From Candidatus Caldipriscus sp. T1.2 (GTDB taxonomy: Bacteria > Hydrothermota > Hydrothermia > LBFQ01), in assembly GCA_000980735.1 (NCBI GenBank), contig LBFQ01000028.1, forward strand, positions 4,638 through 30,482: DNA of 25,845 nt. Reading direction: 5' to 3'. Shown in pieces: positions 8,051 through 15,780 of this stretch. The notes below the pieces were generated by a model that saw only the letters and a program-made list of their open reading frames with translations, ran no database searches and was not told where the DNA came from. The position numbers were made by a program, and so were the translations under genes. Numbering within the stretch: position 1 is the stretch's first letter; each line of letters opens with the position of its first letter.

Positions 8051-8075
8051 AGGGTGAAGATTTAAATTTCCCCTT

Positions 8076-8081
8076 TAGAAT
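8076..8081 (+). promoter_or_regulatory. -10-like box TAGAAT, 8 nt before ATG
   Basis: TAGAAT ends 8 nt before the ATG at 8090 but only 2 nt before an earlier ATG at 8084. If spacing follows the rest of the window, it selects 8090 as the start. Confidence 0.5.
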
Positions 8082-8089
8082 GGATGCTT

Positions 8090-9169
8090 ATGAGAATAGA
8101 AGACATAAACAAAACCGCTTGGGAAATTTATAAGAGCTTGCCCCTTCCCGAAAGCAAATACACATCCTTAAAGTGGTGGAATGAGGAAGAATATTTAACG
8201 GATGGGGACATTGAGGTTATAGTTGAGGGGGCGGATAAGGTTAAGGTGGATTTTGTAAAGGAGGGGGAAATAGGGGGGCTTATTCCCATAAATTCCCATA
8301 AGTTCGTAGCCTTGCATTATGCAAAGCTTGATAGGATCCTTACGGTGGATCTTCCGGAAGGTGTAAAGGCGGAAGAACCCGTTTATATAAAGGCAAACAT
8401 TAAAGGTAGGGGACACTTGCATATTATCCTTAGAGCGAGGAGGGAGAGCAAGGGGGAGGTGGTGATCTCGGTTGAGGGGAATGGACTTTATACGGAAGTT
8501 GTGGAGGCATTCGTTGATGAGGGGGCGGATGTAAAAATAGGTGCCTTGGATAACCTTGATTACGGTTCGGTGGTATTTTCCCAAAGGGCGGTCAAAGCTT
8601 TAAGGTACAGTAAATCCCAACTTGTGGGGGCATGGTTCGGTGGGAAGTTCGTTATGTCTAAGCATCTGATAAAACCCTTGGGGGAAGAGGCGCAAATAGA
8701 GGATGTCCAGGTTATTTTGGGGCATAGGGAACAGCATTTTGATATTTCAACCCACCTTGACTTTTCCGCACCTTACACCAAAGGGGAATCAAGCATAAGG
8801 GCGGTTTTGAAGGATTATTCAAGGGCGGTTATGTACGGTTTGATAGATATTGAGAGGGAAGCCCAATTTGCGGATGCCTATCTTTCGGAACATGCCATGC
8901 TCTTAAATCCGGGTGCGAGGGCGGATTCAATACCGGGATTGGAGATAATGGCGAACCAGGTTAGGGCCACGCATGGTGCAACGGTGGGGCCGATAGATCC
9001 GGAAAAATTATTCTACTTAATGAGCAGGGGATTGGACGAGATCTCAGCAACCAAGCTCATAGTTATAGGCTTCTTTGAACCTGCAACCTCTAGGATAGGA
9101 ATAGAGGAGGTTAGGGAAGCTATATACAAAAACGTGGAAGAGGTTTTGGGAGAAGGGCAACCGGTTTAA
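8090..9169 (+). CDS. SufB/SufD-family Fe-S assembly scaffold
   Basis: The C-terminal core contains the SufB/SufD beta-helix hallmarks: a run of short parallel strands, then PGLEIMANQVRATHGATVGPID and EKLFYLMSRGL. Family members form the SufBC2D complex that builds Fe-S clusters. The product (about 359 aa) is nearer in size to SufD than to full-length SufB. The motif before HGAT is RAT with no Cys, whereas SufB carries a conserved Cys in this neighbourhood. No SufC ATPase, SufS or SufU gene is in the window, and the ATPase at 4423-5091 is not SufC-like, so the complex must be completed elsewhere. Start 8090 is chosen over 8084 from promoter spacing. The next gene begins 10 nt later. Confidence 0.85.
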   Translation: MRIEDINKTAWEIYKSLPLPESKYTSLKWWNEEEYLTDGDIEVIVEGADKVKVDFVKEGEIGGLIPINSHKFVALHYAKLDRILTVDLPEGVKAEEPVYIKANIKGRGHLHIILRARRESKGEVVISVEGNGLYTEVVEAFVDEGADVKIGALDNLDYGSVVFSQRAVKALRYSKSQLVGAWFGGKFVMSKHLIKPLGEEAQIEDVQVILGHREQHFDISTHLDFSAPYTKGESSIRAVLKDYSRAVMYGLIDIEREAQFADAYLSEHAMLLNPGARADSIPGLEIMANQVRATHGATVGPIDPEKLFYLMSRGLDEISATKLIVIGFFEPATSRIGIEEVREAIYKNVEEVLGEGQPV

Positions 9170-9172
9170 AAT
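9167..9172 (+). promoter_or_regulatory. -10-like box TAAAAT, 7 nt before ATG
   Basis: TAAAAT overlaps the stop of the SufB/SufD gene and lies 7 nt before the ATG at 9180. There is no Shine-Dalgarno sequence between box and start. Confidence 0.45.
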
Positions 9173-9179
9173 ACGCGTT

Positions 9180-9998
9180 ATGGCGCACGCGTACACGCCC
9201 GGTTTAAAGGTATCCGAGAAGGCGGTTATAAGGAAGGAGAGGAAACTTCCCCTATGGGGGGACGTTTTGGTAAATAAGGGCGATAGGGTGAAGGCGGAAG
9301 ATGTGGTTGCAAGGGCCTTGCTTCCGGGACCCGTGCATCCCAAGAACTTAGCGGGGGAGCTTGGGATCTCCCCTTCCGAGTTAAAAAATGCCCTAATTGT
9401 AAAGAAAGGGGAAAGCATAAAGAAGGGTCAGGTTATAGCTAGGGCAAGGGTTTTCTTTGGTTTGTTCAAAGTGGAGGCTACCTCTCCAATAGACGGATAT
9501 TTGGAGGACTATTCGGAAATAACGGGTCAGGTGATCTTAAGGGAAAACCCTATACCTGTTGAGGTTTTGGCTTATTTGGACGGTGTGGTGGAGGAGGTAA
9601 TACCGAGGGAGGGGGTGATAATTAGGACGGTGGCAGCGCTCGTTCAGGGTATATTCGGGGTGGGAGGAGAGAAGATAGGAACGCTTAAAGTGGCTGTGGA
9701 TTCACCTTATGATATCCTCAAATCGGATAGGATAAACGAAAACCTTAAGGGGGCAATTGTTGTGGGGGGAAGGAGTGCGGACATAGATGCGATAAATAAG
9801 GCGGCGGAGGTGGGTATAAAAGCCTTGGTTTTAGGTTCAATAGATGATGGGGTTTTAAGGGAGTTTGTGGGTTACGATATAGGGGTCGCCATAACGGGAA
9901 ACGAAAACGTACCATTTACCCTGATAATAACGGAGGGCTTTGGGGATCTGCCTATGGCGGAGAGAACATTCAACCTTTTCAAGAATGGGATCCTCTAG
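9180..9998 (+). CDS. Conserved KOW-domain protein, N-terminal part (frameshifted)
   Basis: The 272 residues open with MAHAYTPGL and continue with two biotinyl-lipoyl-like beta segments and a Rossmann-like segment (AITGNENVPFTLIITEGFG). I recall a conserved uncharacterised family with this layout that ends in a KOW domain; its function is unknown to me. The frame stops at TAG 9996-9998, inside a vector-like sequence, whereas the other frame continues smoothly (QASQVRAGVQRRE) into the KOW domain that family members carry on the same chain. The true gene is therefore most likely 9180-10303 with a one-base frame break near 9984-9996. Residues after about 268 (the end NGIL) are probably not native. 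Confidence 0.8.
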   Translation: MAHAYTPGLKVSEKAVIRKERKLPLWGDVLVNKGDRVKAEDVVARALLPGPVHPKNLAGELGISPSELKNALIVKKGESIKKGQVIARARVFFGLFKVEATSPIDGYLEDYSEITGQVILRENPIPVEVLAYLDGVVEEVIPREGVIIRTVAALVQGIFGVGGEKIGTLKVAVDSPYDILKSDRINENLKGAIVVGGRSADIDAINKAAEVGIKALVLGSIDDGVLREFVGYDIGVAITGNENVPFTLIITEGFGDLPMAERTFNLFKNGIL

Positions 9999-10016
9999 AG
10001 TCCGACCTGCAGGCAT
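9987..10016 (+). other. pUC-polylinker-like segment (probable artefact)
   Basis: The segment reads GGGATCCTCTAGAGTC, one extra C (10003), then GACCTGCAGGCAT. These are 16 and 13 consecutive bases of the pUC18/19 multiple cloning site (BamHI, XbaI, broken SalI, PstI), and the following bases still resemble its SphI-HindIII end (CATCCCAAG-TT against CATGCAAGCTT). It coincides with a frameshift in an otherwise conserved gene. The most likely cause is vector sequence left in a read and merged into the assembly. The segment should not be treated as native. Confidence 0.75.
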
Positions 10017-10069
10017 CCCAAGTTAGGGCCGGGGTTCAAAGGCGTGAGGTAATAATATTCCGAAAGGAT

Positions 10070-10303
10070 GTGGATCCCTTAGAGGAGGTTGAGGACAAAC
10101 TCGAAAGCGGACACCTTGACATAGGAACAACGGTTAGGATCATCAGGGATCCCTACTTCGGGGAGATAGGAACGGTAATAGATCTTCCCAACGAACCTAT
10201 AGTAATAGAGACGGAGTCAAAGGTTAGGGTGTTAAAGGTTAGGTTAATGGATGGGCGAGAGGTGGTAATACCTAGGGCTAACGTAGAGCTTATAGAAACT
10301 TAG
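10070..10303 (+). CDS. Conserved KOW-domain protein, C-terminal part (frameshifted)
   Basis: This is the C-terminal KOW domain (GTTVRIIRDPYFGEIGTVIDLP) of the protein that begins at 9180. The open frame continues upstream of the nominal GTG without a stop, through VRAGVQRREVIIF and back to the vector-like segment, so the GTG at 10070 is not a true start. KOW folds commonly bind RNA or ribosomal proteins, but the role here is unknown. The TAG stop is followed immediately by the ATG of the next gene (TAGATG). If the frameshift is real rather than an assembly error, this part would lack its own translation signal. Confidence 0.7.
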   Translation: MDPLEEVEDKLESGHLDIGTTVRIIRDPYFGEIGTVIDLPNEPIVIETESKVRVLKVRLMDGREVVIPRANVELIET

Positions 10304-10699
10304 ATGGAAATTTTGCTTTCCTTACACAATATTTTGCTTTCCTTACACAACCTTTTTAGGTGGGTGGTTTTAGCGCTTGGTTTCTTTGCGGTTTTAGGAG
10401 CCCTTAAGAACAACGCAAAGCCCTTGAGAATTTACGCGATTTTTATAACCTTACAGTTTTTGTTGGGTTTGGCACTATGGCTGAACTTCCTTTATTTGTA
10501 TGGTTTCAAAACCAAAGAGTTTCTCGTAAGGTTTTTCGTTTTGGAGCACCCCTTCCTCATGACTTTATCCGTGATATTTTCACACATAGCCCTTGCAAGG
10601 TCAAAGAAGGGCGGAAATTTGTGGAAGATCCTGACCGTAATTTCTATGATCTTGCTAATAGTCGGAATACCCTGGTGGAGGCCCCTAATAAGGCTATAA
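10304..10699 (+). CDS. Four-helix membrane protein, cytochrome b561-like
   Basis: This 131-residue integral membrane protein has four predicted helices, at about 19-34, 43-66, 77-97 and 108-123. Conserved-looking polar positions are the HN-x-FRW motif before helix 1, LEHP (His82) and SHIALARSKK (His94). The pattern recalls small 4-TM proteins of Bacteroidetes-like bacteria often labelled cytochrome b-like; haem binding is possible through the His residues but unproven. The first 16 residues contain a tandem duplication (ILLSLHN twice) caused by a 21-bp DNA repeat, so the second copy may be the ancestral N-terminus. The ATG directly abuts the previous stop. The 3' end overlaps the convergent sigma-factor gene by 6 nt. 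Confidence 0.75.
   Translation: MEILLSLHNILLSLHNLFRWVVLALGFFAVLGALKNNAKPLRIYAIFITLQFLLGLALWLNFLYLYGFKTKEFLVRFFVLEHPFLMTLSVIFSHIALARSKKGGNLWKILTVISMILLIVGIPWWRPLIRL
10310..10351 (+). repeat. 21-bp tandem duplication in coding sequence
   Basis: Two adjacent 21-nt units (10310-10330 and 10331-10351) start with ATTTTGCTTTCC and differ only at the last base (T or C). The unit length is a multiple of three, so the frame is kept and a seven-residue segment is duplicated. Confidence 0.9.
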
Positions 10700-11512
10700 C
10701 AGGCTCTCTATTTTAGGGAATTTCTCCTTTATCTTCTTTATTGCTGAATTTTTAAGCTGGCGGATATATTCCCTGCTGTATCCCATCTCCCTACCTATCT
10801 CGGCTAAGTCCTTACCCTCAAATATATGCTCCCAAATCACCCGCTTTTCCTTATCGGAAAGGAAGTCGGATTCAAATATAGCATTTACAATTTCCTCCAT
10901 CTTTAGCTCCCTATACTCCTCTTCCACCAAATCCGAGGGCGTTTTTGCTAGGTTGGAATATGTGTCGAAAATTTCATGATCCTCGTCTATTTCCCTATCA
11001 AGGCTCTCTATTTTTAACATCTTCCAGTCTATGGCTTCTTTCATCCTCTTTGCCCTTCTCTTCCCTATTTTCAAACGTTGGGAGATCTCTTCAATGCTCG
11101 GCTCCCTCCCGAGTTCCTGATATAGCTTTATTATCTCCCCAAGTTCCTTATGCGTTAGCTTTGGCATATTGGAGAGTACCTTGTTGTGGAACTTCACGAA
11201 GTTATACATAGCCTTATATAGGTATGGTTCCGCGAAGATCACGAACCTAACTCCCCTGTTTGGGTCAAACTTCTTAAACACATCATAAAGGGTTATAAGG
11301 CCCTCGCTTATTAGGTCTTCAAAAGGTGCCCCAGTCTCCAAATGGATCCTCCTTGCCAAAGCAACCACAAACCTTACGTTTGATTTTATTATCCTATCGA
11401 GGGCATCCTTATCCCCGTTTTTTGCTCTTATGGCCAGTTCCCTCTCCTCCTCCGGGCTAAGGGGTTTAAATTCTGGGGAACTTAAACTTTTATAGTCCCA
11501 AACCCCTTCCAT
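10694..11512 (-). CDS. Sigma-70 family RNA polymerase sigma factor (alternative type)
   Basis: The 272-aa protein has region 1.2 (LSPEEERELAIRAKNGD), region 2 (NVRFVVALARRI, then FEDLISEGLITLYDVFKKFDPNRG), region 3 (EPSIEEISQRLKIG) and region 4.2 (DLAEIGREMGYSREYIRQLKNSAIKKI). It should direct RNA polymerase to a promoter set. In region 2.3/2.4, where housekeeping sigma factors have YATWWIRQAI, this protein has FAEPYLYKAM: both Trp residues are gone (Pro and Tyr instead). A Pro at this point is typical of group 3 factors such as SigB, so -10 recognition probably differs from RpoD. The gene starts 23 nt inside pth, so it is coexpressed with bL25 and Pth. Confidence 0.9.
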   Translation of the reverse strand: MEGVWDYKSLSSPEFKPLSPEEERELAIRAKNGDKDALDRIIKSNVRFVVALARRIHLETGAPFEDLISEGLITLYDVFKKFDPNRGVRFVIFAEPYLYKAMYNFVKFHNKVLSNMPKLTHKELGEIIKLYQELGREPSIEEISQRLKIGKRRAKRMKEAIDWKMLKIESLDREIDEDHEIFDTYSNLAKTPSDLVEEEYRELKMEEIVNAIFESDFLSDKEKRVIWEHIFEGKDLAEIGREMGYSREYIRQLKNSAIKKIKEKFPKIESLL

Positions 11513-12035
11513 ACAACACTTCCGCCTTTCCCGACACTACCAGCTTTACAATCTGATAACATTTTTCAAATATTTCCGGCAGTTTTTCTTTTTCCTCCTC
11601 CGAAAACTCTGAGAGCACCCAATCAGCAAGATCCACACCTTGCGGCCTTGATATACCTACCCTCAGACGCATAATGTCCCTCCTCCCCAGTTTTTCGTAT
11701 ATATCCCTCAATCCCTTATGACCTGGAACGGAATTTATACCAATTTTGAATTTTATTTTGCCAAAGGTTATATCCGCATCGTCGTATATAACCAATATGG
11801 GAAGTTTATTTACGGGTATCGGGGCGCTTAAAAGCGCCTTTCCCGAATTGTTCATATAGAGCTTCGGCTTTATCAAATAAAAGCTCTTACTTTCCGCAAG
11901 AAAAACCGTGGGATAGTCCTCAAATTTTAAGTTTTCCTTTCCCGCTATGTAATCAACCACCATAAACCCCACATTGTGCCTTGTAAAAGCGTATTCAAAC
12001 CCCACATTTCCAAGCCCTACAACCGCGGTTTTCAT
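11490..12035 (-). CDS. pth: Peptidyl-tRNA hydrolase
   Basis: Pth releases tRNA from prematurely dropped peptidyl-tRNAs. The 181-residue protein shows all the main motifs: GLGNVGFEYAFTRHNVGF with catalytic His20, KPKLYMNNSG, YDDADITFGK with the Asp that assists His, and GHKGLRDI, with RLRVGISRP near the end. Length and order are normal. It is encoded 11 nt after the bL25 gene, a very common bacterial pairing, and overlaps the sigma-factor gene by 23 nt. Confidence 0.96.
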   Translation of the reverse strand: MKTAVVGLGNVGFEYAFTRHNVGFMVVDYIAGKENLKFEDYPTVFLAESKSFYLIKPKLYMNNSGKALLSAPIPVNKLPILVIYDDADITFGKIKFKIGINSVPGHKGLRDIYEKLGRRDIMRLRVGISRPQGVDLADWVLSEFSEEEKEKLPEIFEKCYQIVKLVVSGKAEVLYGRGLGL

Positions 12036-12046
12036 CCGACCAAATC

Positions 12047-12625
12047 TTACTGAGCTGTTTCGCCCGTTTCTTGAGATTCCCCTTTACTTCCTACAACAAC
12101 AACCACGACGGTTTCTGGGTCATCCAAGATCTTGAAATCCTTAGTTTGTATGTCCTTGACGTGTATCGCTTGCCCAACTTTCAAGTTAGAAATATCTATC
12201 TCTATATGCGGGGGAATATTGACGGGTAAAGTCTTAACCGTTAAAGTTTTCGTCAAAACCTCCAATACCCCTCCTGCCTTTACGCCCGGAGCCTCGCCCA
12301 CTATTACGACGGGAACCTCAATTTCTATTTCTTCACCCGCGTGTATCATCTGGAAATCCAGGTGCAAGATCTCCTCAGTTATGGGATGGGTCTGGATATC
12401 CTTTATTATTATCGGAAGGGGTTTCCCATTTATTTTTCCGTTGATCACCAAACTTTCGCCGTGTGTTTTATGTAGGATTTTCAAAAGGTCGGATTTCCTA
12501 ACCAAACCGTGTATGTTTTCCTCACCCCTCCCATAAATTTCAACTGGGACAAAACCCTCCTTCCTGTACCTTTTTGACGCCTTTGTTCCAGTTTTTTCCC
12601 TGGGTAATATCTCAATCTCAAACAT
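12047..12625 (-). CDS. rplY: Ribosomal protein bL25 (Ctc family)
   Basis: This is the 5S rRNA-binding ribosomal protein in its long two-domain Ctc form (192 aa). The N-terminal L25 domain carries REKTGTKASKRYRKEGFVPVEIYG and a HLDFQMIHAGEEIEIEVPV segment leading into the C-terminal beta domain (VNIPPHIEIDISNLKVGQAIHV). The acidic, Gly/Glu/Thr-rich tail after about 180 is usual for Ctc proteins. It heads the bL25-pth-sigma operon. A TATAAT box lies 8 nt before the ATG and no Shine-Dalgarno sequence is present. Confidence 0.96.
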   Translation of the reverse strand: MFEIEILPREKTGTKASKRYRKEGFVPVEIYGRGEENIHGLVRKSDLLKILHKTHGESLVINGKINGKPLPIIIKDIQTHPITEEILHLDFQMIHAGEEIEIEVPVVIVGEAPGVKAGGVLEVLTKTLTVKTLPVNIPPHIEIDISNLKVGQAIHVKDIQTKDFKILDDPETVVVVVVGSKGESQETGETAQ

Positions 12626-12633
12626 AGGTAGGT

Positions 12634-12639
12634 ATTATA
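12634..12639 (-). promoter_or_regulatory. -10 box TATAAT, 8 nt before ATG of bL25
   Basis: A perfect TATAAT on the minus strand ends 8 nt before the ATG at 12625. It is the probable promoter of the bL25-pth-sigma operon and would give a leaderless or nearly leaderless transcript. Confidence 0.6.
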
Positions 12640-12661
12640 AAGCGGAAAATTTTTACAGCTT

Positions 12662-12667
12662 TAGAAT
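12662..12667 (+). promoter_or_regulatory. -10-like box TAGAAT, 10 nt before ATG
   Basis: TAGAAT lies 10 nt before the ATG of the Deg protease gene, in a 52-bp divergent spacer shared with the bL25 promoter. Confidence 0.5.
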
Positions 12668-12677
12668 TTACGAAGAT

Positions 12678-14087
12678 ATGAAGAAGGTTTTCGGGATTTT
12701 GGGGATAGGGCTTGTTGGTGTGCTTGTGGGACTTCTGATAAGCGCAAAGACAAACGTAACGGAAAACCTTAGGGCTCAGGAGAAAGGGAAAGCAGTTCAG
12801 GAAAAACAAATACCAACGGTCTCAATACCATCCTTTGCGGACATAGCGGAGGCGGTTTTACCTTCGGTGGTGAACATAGAGGGTAAGGGGAAGGTAAATA
12901 TCCGCATTGATCCATTCTTTGAGTTTTTCTTCGGTCCTCATCCGAGGAGTTTTGAGAGGAGTAGCTTAGGTTCGGGTTTTATTTTTATGAAAAAGGGAAA
13001 CACATATTTCGTTATGACTAACAACCACGTTATAAAAGGTATGGATAAGATAAGGATAACCCTTTACGATGGGACGGTGATAGAGGACGTAAAGGTGGTC
13101 GGTGGAGATTCCTCGTCGGACATAGCGGTTTTAAAGTTTGAAAGTAAGGATGATCTACCTGTTGCCAAGCTCGGGAATTCGGATGAGCTGAGGGTTGGGG
13201 ATTGGGTAATAGCAATAGGTAGCCCTTTTGGGTTCTCCTCAACGGTTACGGTGGGGGTAATAAGCGCAAAGCACAGGTCAATAGGGGCGATACCCGAGGC
13301 GCCGAGCATACAAGATTTCCTTCAGACCGACGCAGCGATAAACCCGGGAAACTCCGGTGGTCCTTTGGTGAACGTTAGGGGTGAGGTGGTGGGGGTTAAT
13401 ACCGCAATAGTTAGCAGGACGGGTCAGTACGCGGGGATAGGCTTCGCGGTTCCGATAAACATAGCAAAGAACGTTGCGGAGCAGTTGATAGAGAAGGGGA
13501 AGGTTGAGAGGGGATATCTTGGGATCTTTATGCAGGATGTAGATCAAAACATAGCCAAACACTTTAAACTCAAGAAACCCCAAGGGGTAATTGTGACGGA
13601 GGTTGTGAAGGGTTCTCCCGCGGAGAAAGCTGGTATAAAGTCCGGGGATCTCATACTTGAAATTGATGGAAGGGAGGTTAAGAACTCCATACAGCTTAGG
13701 GCGTATGTTCAAAGTAAAAAGCCGGGAGATAAGGTTAAGTTAAAGGTTTTGAGGGATGGGAAGGAGATGGAGATCAACGTAAATCTCGGTTCCGCGGACA
13801 AATTCGCTTCCGCCCAACCGAGTAAGGAAAGCTCCCAAAATACGAAGGATATAGGAATATCCGTGAGGGAGGAAGGGGGAAAGGTTATAGTGCAGAGTGT
13901 TGATCCAAACAGTCCAGCGGCGAGCGTAGGGATAGAGCCTGGGGATGTAATACTGAAGATCAACGATAAGGATATAAAGAGCCTTGAGGATTACAGGAGG
14001 GCGATAGAGGAAGCTAAGGCTAAGGGTTCCGTCCTTATGCTCCTTCAAAGCGGTGAAATAAAGAAATGGGTGGCTTTCACGATATAA
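12678..14087 (+). CDS. degP: DegP/HtrA-type periplasmic serine protease
   Basis: This 469-aa Deg protease degrades or refolds damaged envelope proteins. An N-terminal hydrophobic segment (about 4-21) is a signal peptide or anchor. The trypsin-like domain has the triad His117 (TNNHVI), Asp148 (SSDIAVLKF) and Ser226 (GNSGGPL), with a Phe-rich loop before it. Two PDZ domains follow, one at about 270-365 (GYLGIFMQDV) and one at about 385-465 (VQSVDPNSPAASVGIEPGD), the DegP/DegQ architecture. The gene has its own -10 box, and its 3' end overlaps ddl by 22 nt, linking an envelope quality-control gene with a cell-wall gene. Confidence 0.95.
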   Translation: MKKVFGILGIGLVGVLVGLLISAKTNVTENLRAQEKGKAVQEKQIPTVSIPSFADIAEAVLPSVVNIEGKGKVNIRIDPFFEFFFGPHPRSFERSSLGSGFIFMKKGNTYFVMTNNHVIKGMDKIRITLYDGTVIEDVKVVGGDSSSDIAVLKFESKDDLPVAKLGNSDELRVGDWVIAIGSPFGFSSTVTVGVISAKHRSIGAIPEAPSIQDFLQTDAAINPGNSGGPLVNVRGEVVGVNTAIVSRTGQYAGIGFAVPINIAKNVAEQLIEKGKVERGYLGIFMQDVDQNIAKHFKLKKPQGVIVTEVVKGSPAEKAGIKSGDLILEIDGREVKNSIQLRAYVQSKKPGDKVKLKVLRDGKEMEINVNLGSADKFASAQPSKESSQNTKDIGISVREEGGKVIVQSVDPNSPAASVGIEPGDVILKINDKDIKSLEDYRRAIEEAKAKGSVLMLLQSGEIKKWVAFTI

Positions 14088-15016
14088 GCGATTTTTTGGG
14101 AAAGAGAATAGTGATCCTTGCGGGAGGGGAATCTTCGGAGAGGGAAATAAGCTTTAAGTCCGCAGAGAACGTACAGAGGGCACTTAGGAATCTGGGTATA
14201 GAGGCGGAGATCTTGGATTTTATCGGGGAGAACATTAAAAAGCTCTCCCAAGATCCCCCTGACCTTGCCTTCATAATGATGCATGGGAAACCTGGGGAGG
14301 ATGGGACGGTTCAGGGATTTTTGGAGACCCTCAAGGTGCCATATACGGGTTCGGGGGTTTTGGCAAGTGCGGTGGGAATGGACAAGTATATCTTCAAGCT
14401 CGTTTGCAGGGGTTTGGGGATAAGGGTTCCCGAGTTCATACTAATAAGGAAAAACGGAGATATAAAGGAAGCTTTAAATTTTGCCACGAGGGTAGGATAT
14501 CCGGTGATAATAAAGCCGAGGTCGGAGGGTTCCTCCGTTGGGACAAAGATATGCAAAAACCCGGAAGAGCTTGAAGAAGCGTTAAGGGAGAATTTAGAAA
14601 AGTTTGGAGACACCTTAGTTGAAAAATACATAAAGGGTAAGGAGATAACGGTGGGGATTTTGGGAACCGGGGAGAAAGCCTTTGCTCTACCAATTTTAGA
14701 GCTTAGGGTGAAAAATAGGGAGTTTTATGACTTTGTGGCAAAATACACTAAGGGGGAGACGGAATTTGTAATACCCGCCGAGATCCCCGAAGAACTTTAC
14801 AAAAAGGCTCAGGATATAGCCCTTAGGTTGCACAGGGAACTGGATTGTAAGGGTTTTTCAAGGGTGGATTTTATAGCTTCCGATGACATATATACACTTG
14901 AGATAAACACGATACCCGGTATGACCGAGCTTTCCGATCTCCCAGCAGAGGCAAGGCATATGGGATTATCATACGAGGATGTGGTGTATTTCGTATTAAA
15001 ATCCGCATACGAGTGA
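14066..15016 (+). CDS. ddl: D-alanine--D-alanine ligase
   Basis: Ddl makes D-Ala-D-Ala for peptidoglycan precursors, using ATP in the cytoplasm. The 316-residue ATP-grasp protein has the N-terminal GGESSEREISF motif, MMHGKPGEDG, YTGSGVLASAVGMDK, the ATP-binding IIKPRSEGSSVGT loop, and the metal-binding LEINTIPGMTELS end. Length is normal. The ATG lies 22 nt inside the Deg protease gene, so translation is coupled; the short N-terminal extension before GKRIVILAGG is slightly longer than usual. Its TGA overlaps the next ATG (TGATG). Confidence 0.96.
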   Translation: MGGFHDISDFLGKRIVILAGGESSEREISFKSAENVQRALRNLGIEAEILDFIGENIKKLSQDPPDLAFIMMHGKPGEDGTVQGFLETLKVPYTGSGVLASAVGMDKYIFKLVCRGLGIRVPEFILIRKNGDIKEALNFATRVGYPVIIKPRSEGSSVGTKICKNPEELEEALRENLEKFGDTLVEKYIKGKEITVGILGTGEKAFALPILELRVKNREFYDFVAKYTKGETEFVIPAEIPEELYKKAQDIALRLHRELDCKGFSRVDFIASDDIYTLEINTIPGMTELSDLPAEARHMGLSYEDVVYFVLKSAYE

Positions 15017-15780
15017 TGTTTGCCCTTGAATTTGTAAATTTTGTTTATGATGTGAGGGAGTTTTCATCAAAGACAGGGGTATTCTATAATACGCCATTTG
15101 GAATAAGAAAGAACAACGGTTTTCTTTTTGGACTTTCAAGCGGTATAGTTCCCGGAGATTTTTACGGGGGAGGGATATTTTCTTTTAGGGGGGTGAGCTT
15201 GGAGGCGGTCGCGTACAGATCCGGGGAGGTTTTACTTACCACCGATCAACCGGAGGTTATAGGGAGGGCGAATTTCCTTTCGGGTAAATTATCCCTACGT
15301 ATGGTATGGGAGAGGGGGAATTTCGCTTACGGGTTTAAAACCAATTTCTTTTACGCAAAGTTTTTGAATTTTTGGGGAAGCGGAGGGGGAATTGATGCTT
15401 TTGTGGGATATTTTGGGGAGGTTCTGGGGTATTTCGGGATAAAAAACATTTTCACATCGCCGGTAATATGGAACACTGGAAGGAAGGAATTTGCGTTTCC
15501 GGAGGTGGATTTTAGGTTAGGAAAGGATCTTGGAATACCTTCCATATATTTTGGTTTCAAATACTCGCCTGACGGTAGAAAATTTATCTTTAAGAGGGAC
15601 CTTTTCCTTTCTTCCTCCCTTGATTTTGGTTCTCTTTCCCTTTTCGGAGGTTATGTTGAGGGTTTCCCAAGGTTGGGGCTTGAGCTCAAGAGGGGAAATT
15701 ACGGGTTTTTGGTGGGTTCCTCCTATCATACAGATTTGGGGTTTTCGTTTAGGGGAGGGTTTTACCTTGAACTTAGATGA
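15016..15780 (+). CDS. Beta-barrel-like protein of unknown function
   Basis: The 254-residue product is rich in Gly, Phe and Tyr and has alternating hydrophobic and polar residues in many short strands (GFLFGLSSGI, FAYGFKTNFFYAKF, YGFLVGSSYHTDLGFSFRGGFYLEL), the texture of an outer-membrane beta-barrel. It ends in an aromatic strand (GGFYLELR). I find no signal peptide: the ATG overlapping the ddl stop gives MFALEFVNFVYD, and a GTG one codon earlier changes nothing. Either export works unusually, or the protein is not in the outer membrane. I do not recognise a family. The deaminase gene overlaps its 3' end by 14 nt. Confidence 0.7.
   Translation: MFALEFVNFVYDVREFSSKTGVFYNTPFGIRKNNGFLFGLSSGIVPGDFYGGGIFSFRGVSLEAVAYRSGEVLLTTDQPEVIGRANFLSGKLSLRMVWERGNFAYGFKTNFFYAKFLNFWGSGGGIDAFVGYFGEVLGYFGIKNIFTSPVIWNTGRKEFAFPEVDFRLGKDLGIPSIYFGFKYSPDGRKFIFKRDLFLSSSLDFGSLSLFGGYVEGFPRLGLELKRGNYGFLVGSSYHTDLGFSFRGGFYLELR

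Noticed and set aside
8034..8083. Riboswitch or small RNA in the tRNA-Glu/SufBD divergent spacer
   Set aside because: The 50-bp spacer is fully accounted for by two -10 boxes and shows no stable fold.
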